18,723 nucleotides of DNA from Lachnospiraceae bacterium (GTDB lineage Bacteria; Bacillota; Clostridia; Lachnospirales; Lachnospiraceae): the NCBI GenBank assembly GCA_900769115.1, contig CAAGFJ010000050.1:1-18723 (forward strand). Direction: 5' to 3'. The translations under genes were made by a program, and so were the position numbers. A model generated the notes under the pieces. It made no database searches, was not told where the DNA came from, and saw only the letters and a program-made list of their open reading frames with translations. This document shows, piece after piece, positions 8,179 through 14,383 of this stretch. Positions within the stretch are counted from its first letter, which is position 1. The number at the start of each line of letters is the position of its first letter.

Positions 8179-9099
8179 CTATTTTATCATTTCTAAAATT
8201 AGGTTCTGTGCACTGATTCCATCACGCTTTGCGACAATCTTATTGATCTCTTCTACCCCGATCTTATCTACCATGCTGCTGATCTGTTCAAATGCATCAA
8301 TGTTTGCCTGCACTTCTAAGATTGCATTCTCCCGGATCGGGAATGTATCAAAGAATACCACTCCATCATAATGATATCTCTTCAGATAATAGATAAACTC
8401 TGCACACAATGAGAAGTTGACCGAACCGAAGATCAATCCGCTGTCCTGGAATCCATATCCGTCATTCATGTGAAGTCCGAATAATTTTCCTTTGGATGCT
8501 GCAAGTGCCAATCCATAAGATGGGCTGTCATGCTTCATTAACATGTGACAGAAATCCAATGTGCATCCTACATTCTCTCTGTCAACCTCTGAGATCAGAT
8601 ACATTGTCATTCCCGTAGAATCGATCAATGCGAAGTTCCTTTCTTCATAAGGCTTATACTCAATACTGATCTTCATATCCTTTGCGTAATCAGCCACTTC
8701 CTGAATGGCCTCTACAACCTGCTTGAAGCAATACTCATAGTCCATCTGGAACGGATAGTCGAATCCGTCATTCTCTAACCATAAAGTAATAACGCTTCCT
8801 CCAAGTTCTCTGCAGATGTCTGCTGCTTCCTTGCACATGGCGATCGCCTTCTGTCTCAGTTCCTCATCCGGATTCGTGAGATCACCATTCAAAAAGAAAT
8901 TTCTCCATCTGACTGCAAATCCGTTCACTTTCAGATCGCCCATTGCCTTCTTGATCTCTTCCAAATCGTATCCCGCAATATGCTCCGGGTAATTGAACTC
9001 CAAATGTGTCATACCCTTTGTCTCACGATATGCCTTGATTGCATCCAGCACATTCTGACCCTTGAATATGAACGAATTCATTCTTCCTGCATAATTCAT
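8179..9099 (-). CDS. sugar isomerase/epimerase-like TIM-barrel protein (xylose isomerase-like; resembles L-rhamnose isomerase type)
   Basis: The 306-residue protein is an AP-endonuclease-2/xylose-isomerase-like barrel. Candidate metal ligands are E147 in IEYKPYE, D182 in TLDFCHM, H210 in GLHMND and D251 in VFFDTFP. The IEYKP motif and an aspartate, not glutamate, as the last ligand recall Pseudomonas-type L-rhamnose isomerase, which also acts on D-allose, rather than D-tagatose 3-epimerase. It would interconvert an aldose and a ketose. It is first in the operon, 26 bases before the binding-protein gene. GGAGG is 11 bases from the chosen ATG; a second in-frame ATG six codons on (9081) is possible. 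The fold is confident, the specificity is not. Confidence 0.87.
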   Translation of the reverse strand: MNYAGRMNSFIFKGQNVLDAIKAYRETKGMTHLEFNYPEHIAGYDLEEIKKAMGDLKVNGFAVRWRNFFLNGDLTNPDEELRQKAIAMCKEAADICRELGGSVITLWLENDGFDYPFQMDYEYCFKQVVEAIQEVADYAKDMKISIEYKPYEERNFALIDSTGMTMYLISEVDRENVGCTLDFCHMLMKHDSPSYGLALAASKGKLFGLHMNDGYGFQDSGLIFGSVNFSLCAEFIYYLKRYHYDGVVFFDTFPIRENAILEVQANIDAFEQISSMVDKIGVEEINKIVAKRDGISAQNLILEMIK

Positions 9100-9125
9100 G
9101 CTTTCATCATCCTCCTTTTTATTTA

Positions 9126-9156
9126 TTTTTCATTTTCTTTCACTTATTTTCATTTC
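9126..9156. promoter_or_regulatory. candidate DeoR-type operator: TTTTCATTT direct repeats
   Basis: The plus strand has TTTTCATTT at 9127-9135 and again at 9147-9155, exactly 20 bases (about two helical turns) apart, with a further CTTTCA between. They start about 9 bases downstream of the -10 element of the sugar operon promoter, a suitable place for a repressor. Tandem TTTC-type units are known from several DeoR-family operators; assignment to this regulator is inference. Confidence 0.4.
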
Positions 9157-9164
9157 GTGTCATT

Positions 9165-9193
9165 ATAATATAACAGTTTTCACATATTGTCAA
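9165..9193 (-). promoter_or_regulatory. sigma-A promoter of the sugar uptake operon
   Basis: The minus strand carries TTGACA (9193-9188), a 17-base spacer and TATTAT (9170-9165). An overlapping TATAAT (9167-9162) has a 20-base spacer. Transcription would begin near 9158, leaving a purine-rich leader of about 60 bases before the isomerase gene. The 265-base gap between 9099 and 9365 also holds very AT-rich DNA upstream of the -35 and the aminotransferase terminator; I see no riboswitch there. Confidence 0.75.
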
Positions 9194-9320
9194 CACAAAT
9201 TATCATATTTTTGAAATTTTCTTCCATTTTTTTGATTTTATTGTCTATTTTTCCGTGCTTGTTGAAACTAACCGTCATATTTTGTCATAACATTGCAATA
9301 TTTCACAAGAAAAAAGCATT

Positions 9321-9348
9321 AAAAAAGGACATGTCATACAACATGTCC
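9321..9348 (-). terminator. intrinsic terminator after the aminotransferase gene
   Basis: A perfect 8-bp stem GGACATGT/ACATGTCC with a 6-base loop (9348-9327) is followed on the minus strand by six T residues. It lies 17 bases past the aminotransferase stop codon and separates that unit from the sugar operon. Confidence 0.88.
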
Positions 9349-9364
9349 AATTCCAACTTATTGC

Positions 9365-10546
9365 TCAATGCAGTATCTGCGCCATTTTTTCCAACCGATT
9401 CAGTGCTTCCTGCAACGTATCTTTTGACCTTGCAAAATGCAGCCGGATCAGATGATTTACCGGTTCCCGGAAGAAACTAGAACCCGGCACCGCCGCCACT
9501 CCATATTCCCGGATCATCCATTCACAAAACTGTAGATCTGTCCAGCCGTCAAATTGTGGCAGTGCCAGAAAATCCGTAATATCGATCAGAATAAAATAAG
9601 AGCCCTGCGGAACCGTATGCTTTAGTCCAATCGCATCTAATCCTTTTACAAAGAAATCTCTCTTTTCCGTATAAAGTTCCTTCAATCCCTGATAATATTC
9701 TTCTCCAAAATTAAGGCCGACCGTTGCAGCCTCCTGCAATGGCGCTGCAGCCCCAACCGTCAGAAAATCATGTACTTTCTTTGCCGCTTCAATCACCCGC
9801 TCTGGCCCGACAATATATCCTAATCTCCAGCCGGTAATGGAATAAGTCTTTGACAGAGAATTACAGGTAATCGTCCGGTCATACATACCCGGAAGTCCTG
9901 CCATATGCACATGTACATATGGATCAAATACGATATGCTCGTATACCTCATCCGTCACCACATAAGTATCATACTTCGTTGCAAGTTCTCCAATATATAA
10001 CAGCTCCTCGCGCGTAAATACTTTACCACAAGGGTTAGAAGGATTGCAAACAATGATCGCCTTCACACCCTGCTGAAATGCGTCCTCTAACACCTGTTTA
10101 TCAAAATGGAACTCCGGTGGTACAAGCGGCACATAGATCGGCTCTGCACCGGAAAGAATCGCATCCGCACCATAATTTTCATAAAATGGTGAAAATACAA
10201 TAACCTTATCACCCGGATTACAAATCGTCATCATCGTTGCCATCATTGCCTCGGTTCCTCCACAGGTTACAACGACTTCCTTGTCCGGATCGATCGTTCT
10301 TCCGATTGCCTTTCCCTGTTTTCCTGCAACTGCCTCCCGGAAATTCTTTGCACCAAATGTAATGCTATATTGATGCGGCCCTTTCTTCGCTGCCTCTGCT
10401 AAGGCATCCGTAATCTCCTGTGGTGGATCAAAATCCGGAAATCCCTGTGATAAATTGATGGAATCCTCCTGTGCATCATTGATCCGGGTCATTCTCCGGA
10501 TGACCGAATCAGTAAAAGTTCCTACCCGCTTGCTTAATTCTGGCAT
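9365..10546 (-). CDS. class I/II pyridoxal-phosphate aminotransferase
   Basis: The 393-residue cytosolic enzyme of fold type I transfers an amino group between an amino acid and a 2-oxo acid. Visible features are INLSQGFPDFDPP (30-42), the glycine-rich CGGTEAMM (95-102), NPSNPCGK (168-175) with substrate-binding N171, DEVYEH (199-204), and the PLP lysine K233 in SLSKTYSITGWRLGY; a C-terminal RLHFA holds the likely carboxylate-binding arginine. The SQGFPDFDPP opening resembles methionine/kynurenine aminotransferases of the YbdL kind more than classical AspC, but the specificity is open. GGAGG lies 9 bases before the ATG. The 82-base gap from the MATE gene has a possible extended -10 (TGTTATCAT, minus strand, about 10592-10584), so it may have its own promoter as well as MATE read-through. 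Confidence 0.92.
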   Translation of the reverse strand: MPELSKRVGTFTDSVIRRMTRINDAQEDSINLSQGFPDFDPPQEITDALAEAAKKGPHQYSITFGAKNFREAVAGKQGKAIGRTIDPDKEVVVTCGGTEAMMATMMTICNPGDKVIVFSPFYENYGADAILSGAEPIYVPLVPPEFHFDKQVLEDAFQQGVKAIIVCNPSNPCGKVFTREELLYIGELATKYDTYVVTDEVYEHIVFDPYVHVHMAGLPGMYDRTITCNSLSKTYSITGWRLGYIVGPERVIEAAKKVHDFLTVGAAAPLQEAATVGLNFGEEYYQGLKELYTEKRDFFVKGLDAIGLKHTVPQGSYFILIDITDFLALPQFDGWTDLQFCEWMIREYGVAAVPGSSFFREPVNHLIRLHFARSKDTLQEALNRLEKMAQILH

Positions 10547-10628
10547 ATTTCCTCTCCTCCTTCATCCTCTCGTCATAGCTATAATGATAACATTTTCTTA
10601 GCTTACAAGAGCAAATTGTCAAATACAA

Positions 10629-12008
10629 TCACACGCTATACTCCGATTCTGCAACTTGCTTTTGCTCTAACACCTTTGTTGCTTTTTTCACACAGTAAAA
10701 GCAGGTTGGTGCAATATACAAGCATGCCGTCACCCATGCGGTCTGATCTGAAAAGCAGATTGCTGTATATCCAAATGTTCCTACCAGTCCCAGGCTGACC
10801 ACAGACCGGGCGATCATTTCCGTTACCCCGGATATCACTGCACGCATCGAATAGCCAAGTCCCTGTGTCACCATACGCGTAATATTAAGGATTCCCAGAC
10901 TCCAATAGAAGAATCCCATACACCGCAGGTATTTTGCAGATGCATCCAATACATCTACCGCCTTACGGCTCACAAAGATCATCGAAAGCGTTCTGCCCGC
11001 AAAGATCAATATAAGCCCTGCCACAATACCATATCCAACCGCAAGGAATATCGCCTGCCACAGACCTTTCCTAATTCGCTCCGCTTCTCCCGCACCCAAA
11101 TTCTGGCTGCAGAATACCGATGCTGCCGTTCCAATTGCATCAAACGGACACATTGTGAACTGTTTGATACGCATGCCTGCCGTAAAACCGGATACACAGA
11201 CGCTTCCTAATCCGTTGTTCGCTGCCTGCATCACCATACTGCCAATCGCCGTAATGGAAAACTGCAGCCCCATCGGCAAGCCCATGGATAACAACTCTTT
11301 TACACTGCCACTCTTTACAACCCGGTGCTCCTTCGCCATCCAGAGTAGATTGATCTTCCTGCCTATATAGACCAGACAGAGGATTCCACTGACCGCCTGC
11401 GAGGTAATCGTTGCGATCGCCGCTCCGGCACATCCCCATTTCAACACAACAATGCAGAACAGATCTAAGAATATATTCAAGATTGCCGAAAATGCCAGAA
11501 ACATAAATGGTGTTCTGCTGTCTCCGACTGAACGCAGGATGCTTGACAGAAAGTTATACATCAACGTAAATGGCATACCTAGAAAGATAATCAACAGATA
11601 CGCATAGGCATTATCATAAATATCTGCTGGAACCGACAGAGTATGTAAGATCCACGGACAAAGAATGGAACAAAGCGTTGTCAGAATAACCGCAATCCCT
11701 CCGGTCAACAACGCACCATTGAAGATATAATTGCGCATCTTATCAAGATCATTTGCCCCGTAATACTTGGCGACCGGCACCCCAAATCCAGCACAGCATC
11801 CCATACAGAATCCCAATACAAAAAACTGTACACTGCTGCTGGCTCCCACTCCTGCCAAGGCTTTCGTGCCTAAGATCTGACCTACGATCGCTGCATCTAT
11901 AATATTATAGGTTTGTTGTAACAGGTTTCCCAATAATAGCGGCATTGCAAATTGCAGCATTAATTGTAAGGGATTGCCTTTTGTCATTGCTGTTGCTGTA
12001 TTTGACAT
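10629..12008 (-). CDS. MATE family efflux transporter
   Basis: A 459-residue polytopic membrane antiporter with about twelve hydrophobic helices. The first helix region QFAMPLLLGNLLQQTYNIID followed by AAIVGQILGTKALAGVGASS is a MATE hallmark, repeated in the second half around SMGLPMGLQFSITAIGSM. I chose the ATG at 12008 (MSNTATAM), which has AAAGG about 9 bases upstream and gives a normal N-terminus. An in-frame ATG at 12059 would add 17 hydrophilic residues; it lies inside a leader hairpin and 12 bases from a GGAGG. The gene has its own promoter and a structured leader, described separately, and may be cotranscribed with the aminotransferase. The substrate is unknown. Confidence 0.93.
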   Translation of the reverse strand: MSNTATAMTKGNPLQLMLQFAMPLLLGNLLQQTYNIIDAAIVGQILGTKALAGVGASSSVQFFVLGFCMGCCAGFGVPVAKYYGANDLDKMRNYIFNGALLTGGIAVILTTLCSILCPWILHTLSVPADIYDNAYAYLLIIFLGMPFTLMYNFLSSILRSVGDSRTPFMFLAFSAILNIFLDLFCIVVLKWGCAGAAIATITSQAVSGILCLVYIGRKINLLWMAKEHRVVKSGSVKELLSMGLPMGLQFSITAIGSMVMQAANNGLGSVCVSGFTAGMRIKQFTMCPFDAIGTAASVFCSQNLGAGEAERIRKGLWQAIFLAVGYGIVAGLILIFAGRTLSMIFVSRKAVDVLDASAKYLRCMGFFYWSLGILNITRMVTQGLGYSMRAVISGVTEMIARSVVSLGLVGTFGYTAICFSDQTAWVTACLYIAPTCFYCVKKATKVLEQKQVAESEYSV

Positions 12009-12043
12009 TTTTCCACACCTTTCTACGTATTCAGTGCATAAGG

Positions 12044-12083
12044 AAAACTCGGCAGGCATACATTCATATCCCCTCCGAGTTTT
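12044..12083 (-). promoter_or_regulatory. 5' leader hairpin of the second MATE gene, enclosing a Shine-Dalgarno and short upstream frame
   Basis: On the minus strand AAAACTCGG pairs with CCGAGTTTT (9 bp), extended by AGG/CCT after one bulged G, with a 15-base loop. The GGAGGGG within it is an extended Shine-Dalgarno sequence. From the ATG at 12070 a 14-codon frame (MNVCLPSFPYALNT) ends with TAG just before the AAAGG preceding the MATE start at 12008. The structure begins about five bases from the predicted transcript start. It could act in translation control or stabilise the 5' end; a weak terminator for the preceding gene is the alternative. Confidence 0.5.
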
Positions 12084-12094
12084 ATTGCGGATTC

Positions 12095-12123
12095 ATTATA
12101 CTCTTTTTGTTATGAAGTTTCAA
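12095..12123 (-). promoter_or_regulatory. sigma-A promoter of the second MATE gene
   Basis: TTGAAA (12123-12118), a 17-base spacer and a perfect TATAAT (12100-12095) on the minus strand. The start of transcription would be near 12088. Confidence 0.8.
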
Positions 12124-12141
12124 CTCCATAGATTGAAACTT
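12115..12141. repeat. 27-bp inverted repeat overlapping the MATE promoter -35
   Basis: AAGTTTCAA (12115-12123) and TTGAAACTT (12133-12141) are perfect inverted 9-mers around a 9-base centre. The arm at 12115-12123 contains the -35 hexamer, and the other arm ends two bases before the stop codon of the upstream MATE gene. The position fits an operator for a dimeric regulator. It could also be a hairpin at the upstream gene's 3' end, but no T-tract follows. Confidence 0.55.
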
Positions 12142-12142
12142 T

Positions 12143-13480
12143 CTATCTCACCGTATTCACATAATATCTTCTGAAAATTCCATACGCCGCAACCGCAGTC
12201 AGCAATTCTGCCACGCAAAATGCCATCCATACACCCTGTGCCTCAAAGAACCGGCTAAACACAAAGGCTGCCGGAATGATGATCACTACATACCGCAGCA
12301 ATGATATAACAAAAGAAGGCATACCCTTACCCAGCCCTTCTAACGTGCCGGAAAATGTGACTGACACCGAAGATACTACAAAGCCAAGACAGATCGTACG
12401 CAGTGCTGTCACTCCCGCAGCTAACGTATCCGGATTGTTCGTGAACAATCCCATCAACTGACCAGGCAGGAATTCACAAAGTCCGGTTCCCACGATCATA
12501 ATGCAGATAATCAGTGTCAACGCAAAACGGTAGATCTGTTTCACACGTTCCTTTTCTTCCGCTCCATAATTATAACCGATCAGCGGACGGATTCCCTGGA
12601 TAATTCCATTCGCCGGCAGATACAGAAATGTCTGCAATTTGTAATACACACCAAGCACCAATACATAGGTCCCGGAAAATGCAGTCAGTATCGTGTTAAG
12701 TGCCGTGATCAGGAATGACGGAAGCGCCATGTTAAAGGTCGCCGGAATGCCGATTCCATACAACCTGCCTAATATATCCTTATCCAGATACCATTTTGTA
12801 AAGGTAATGCGAACCGGCAACGGACGGAACACTACAAACCACAGATACACAAGCAGCGTAATCACCTGACCAATCCCGGTTGCGATTGCCGCACCCTGAA
12901 TCCCCATTGCCGGAACCGGCCCAATCCCAAAGATAAATACCGGGTCCAACACGATATTAGCAATACACCCTGCCATCATGCTGACCATTGACACCTTCAT
13001 CCGTCCAACCGACTGAAAGATCTTCTCAAACGCAATTCCTACCGTGATCACAACAGAAAAGGAAAACGCAATTCTCGAATAGGTCAACCCGTAAGCGATG
13101 ACCGTCCCATCCGAGGTAAAGAACCGAAGAAATGCCGGCATTCCCAACCAACAGCCAATCAGCAACAAGGCACCATGCACAATATTAAATATAACGCCGT
13201 CCGTTGCCGCTTTGTCCGCTTTCTTCTGGTTCCCTGCACCCAAATAAAATGCAATGGTCGCATTAACTCCGATTGAGAATCCTACCGCAATCGATGTGAT
13301 CAGATTCTGAATCGGGTATACGAGGGAGAGTGCTGTCATCGCCTCTTCACTGATCTTTGCCACAAAATAACTGTCTACAATATTGTATAAGGAATTGACC
13401 AGCATGGATATTACCATCGGCAGCGCCATCGATAATACCAATGGCTTAATCGGTCTTTCTTTCATAAATGTCTGTTCCAT
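12143..13480 (-). CDS. MATE family efflux transporter (MepA-like)
   Basis: A 445-residue multi-helix membrane protein. The N-terminus MKERPIKPLVLSMALPMVIS and SLYNIVDSYFVAKISEEAMTA is the classic pattern of the MepA/DinF branch, and the second-half motif GIIQGIRPLIGYNYGA is the usual counterpart. AAAGGAG lies 6 bases before the ATG. It exports an unknown substrate, probably a drug or cationic compound. It is the first of two MATE genes in tandem, which share only general family similarity and are not recent copies by eye. No clear promoter is visible in the 200 bases upstream; the toxN terminator at 13633-13659 stands between it and that gene. Confidence 0.93.
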   Translation of the reverse strand: MEQTFMKERPIKPLVLSMALPMVISMLVNSLYNIVDSYFVAKISEEAMTALSLVYPIQNLITSIAVGFSIGVNATIAFYLGAGNQKKADKAATDGVIFNIVHGALLLIGCWLGMPAFLRFFTSDGTVIAYGLTYSRIAFSFSVVITVGIAFEKIFQSVGRMKVSMVSMMAGCIANIVLDPVFIFGIGPVPAMGIQGAAIATGIGQVITLLVYLWFVVFRPLPVRITFTKWYLDKDILGRLYGIGIPATFNMALPSFLITALNTILTAFSGTYVLVLGVYYKLQTFLYLPANGIIQGIRPLIGYNYGAEEKERVKQIYRFALTLIICIMIVGTGLCEFLPGQLMGLFTNNPDTLAAGVTALRTICLGFVVSSVSVTFSGTLEGLGKGMPSFVISLLRYVVIIIPAAFVFSRFFEAQGVWMAFCVAELLTAVAAYGIFRRYYVNTVR

Positions 13481-13632
13481 ACCTTGCTCCTTTCATATAA
13501 TCCAGCAGGCTAACACCTACTCGAAACGACATCGTTGTCTTTCATCTCACGACTTCGTCATTCGATGATGGACAGTCGCCAAATACAAATTTTCGTGCAA
13601 GCACGAATTTGTACTCGGCTCGTTGTCTACAC
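13481..13632 (-). other. hairpin-rich non-coding region upstream of a MATE gene
   Basis: No reading frame here has a ribosome site. The strongest structure is TACAAATTTTCGTGC (13584-13598) against GCACGAATTTGTA (13601-13613), a near-perfect stem with a 2-base bulge. Smaller hairpins lie at 13527-13539 (ACGAC/GTTGT) and around GACTTCGTC (13551-13559). It could be a dispersed intergenic repeat or an mRNA leader. I found no convincing promoter. Confidence 0.4.
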
Positions 13633-13659
13633 AAAAAAGGGTATCTGTCAAACAGTTAC
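13633..13659 (-). terminator. intrinsic terminator after toxN
   Basis: On the minus strand GTAACTGT-TTG-ACAGATAC forms a stem of 4 plus 3 pairs with one A/A mismatch, followed by CC and six T residues. It lies about 23 bases past the toxN stop codon. Confidence 0.6.
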
Positions 13660-13682
13660 TTATTCAAATTTCAAACAAAACC

Positions 13683-14213
13683 TCAACTCTCCATTTGGTT
13701 ATATTTATCACATATTTTTTCTAATCTTTTAAAATCAAGGCAACGTATCTTTCCATGATAACCAGATTCCTCTACACAAAGTTTATAAAGAACATTAGCC
13801 TTATTTACTATATTCTCCTGATTTTTCCTGCACCATGTGAGTTCATCAATGCACAACTGCTTATAATGCCTTTCGGATACAGAATCTTTTTTATGAATTC
13901 TTAGGTCTACCTTTCTTAACTGTGCATTCTCTACCGGTATCATCAGATTATAGTTTAATACACCGATCAACTTTCCTTTTTTATCATTTATCTTATCAAA
14001 ATCTGCTTTAGGCCTCATCTTTTTATGTTTTTCTACTGGATGAGATAAAGGTATCAAATATTTTCTTTCATTACAAAGGACTACGATACCAACATATATT
14101 CTATGTTGTTTTCCAATTTGCGGTGACACCGACGATACCCGATCATCTACATTATGCAGATTTCTTATGTACTTCATATCTATTAAAAATAAATTTAATC
14201 GTTCTTGTTTCAT
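13683..14213 (-). CDS. toxN: type III toxin-antitoxin endoribonuclease toxin, ToxN/AbiQ family (possibly CptN)
   Basis: The 176-residue protein matches the ToxN layout from end to end. An N-terminal FLIDMKYIRNLHNVDDRV corresponds to the SKYIKYL..FDDKV opening of known ToxN; YVGIVVLCNERKYLIPLSHP (40-59) corresponds to IGIV...KYLAPLTSP, whose Thr/Ser region is catalytic (here S57, H58); LIGVLNYNLMIPV (82-94) and VDL (102-104) match the LGLINLKFMIPI...LDL strand; and YKQLCIDELTWCRKNQENIV (117-136) is the conserved C-terminal helix. The toxin cleaves mRNA at A-rich sites and is held inactive by the small RNA encoded just upstream. The ribosome site is a close AGGTG. The gene looks more AT-rich than its neighbours, in keeping with horizontal transfer and a phage-defence role known for the family. 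Confidence 0.88.
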   Translation of the reverse strand: MKQERLNLFLIDMKYIRNLHNVDDRVSSVSPQIGKQHRIYVGIVVLCNERKYLIPLSHPVEKHKKMRPKADFDKINDKKGKLIGVLNYNLMIPVENAQLRKVDLRIHKKDSVSERHYKQLCIDELTWCRKNQENIVNKANVLYKLCVEESGYHGKIRCLDFKRLEKICDKYNQMES

Positions 14214-14232
14214 AACACCTCATATAATAAAT

Positions 14233-14257
14233 GTGGCTATGTCATAAGACATAGCCA
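14233..14257 (-). terminator. terminator between antitoxin RNA and toxN
   Basis: A perfect 11-bp stem GTGGCTATGTC/GACATAGCCAC with a 4-base loop, followed by ATTTATTAT on the minus strand, 20 bases before the toxN start. In type III modules such a leaky terminator sets a high antitoxin-to-toxin ratio. Here its ascending arm overlaps the last bases of the second antitoxin repeat. Confidence 0.85.
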
Positions 14258-14327
14258 CTATGTGGAATCACCATCAGCGATTCCAACGCTTTTACAACTT
14301 CCACTTTAAGGTAGGACTCACCTTCTA
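14255..14327 (-). ncRNA. toxI: ToxI-like antitoxin RNA with one good and one degenerate repeat
   Basis: Directly upstream of toxN. The first unit reads AAGGTGAGTCCTACCTT (14324-14308), then AAAGTGGAAGTTG and a run of four A (14293-14290). This follows the ToxI pseudoknot repeat of Pectobacterium (AGGTGA, short loop, CTACCTT, TAAGTG, then AAA at the ToxN cut site). A second partial unit, GATGGTGATTCC (14275-14264) then ATAGTGG, matches GAAGGTGAGTCC and AAAGTGG of the first at a 46-50 base period, but its stem is altered. An alternative stem GGAATC/GATTCC spans 14284-14264. The RNA neutralises ToxN by direct binding. Ends are inferred from promoter and terminator positions. Confidence 0.78.
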
Positions 14328-14332
14328 ATCAC

Positions 14333-14360
14333 ATTATATCAAATATATTATTCGTGTCAA
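14333..14360 (-). promoter_or_regulatory. strong sigma-A promoter of toxI-toxN
   Basis: Consensus TTGACA (14360-14355), a 16-base spacer and consensus TATAAT (14338-14333), placing the transcript start near 14326, just before the first antitoxin stem. It lies only 24 bases beyond the stop codon of the putative anti-sigma gene. Confidence 0.88.
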
Positions 14361-14383
14361 TTCATTTCACAAAATAGTCATAC

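Noticed and set aside
3557..9099. Naming the operon rbs (ribose)
   Set aside because: No rbsD or LacI-type rbsR. An isomerase is first and the regulator is of the DeoR family, so the substrate is left open.
9100..9364. Riboswitch or small gene in the gap before the sugar operon
   Set aside because: Only a promoter, AT-rich DNA, short repeats and the aminotransferase terminator are visible. The plus-strand frame here has no ribosome site.
13535..13732. 65-codon plus-strand frame across the hairpin region
   Set aside because: It runs through the inverted repeat and the toxN terminator and has no ribosome site or recognisable content.
14255..14327. Repeats upstream of toxN as a CRISPR remnant
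   Set aside because: Only two unlike units, no spacers, no cas genes, and the sequence matches a ToxI-type fold.
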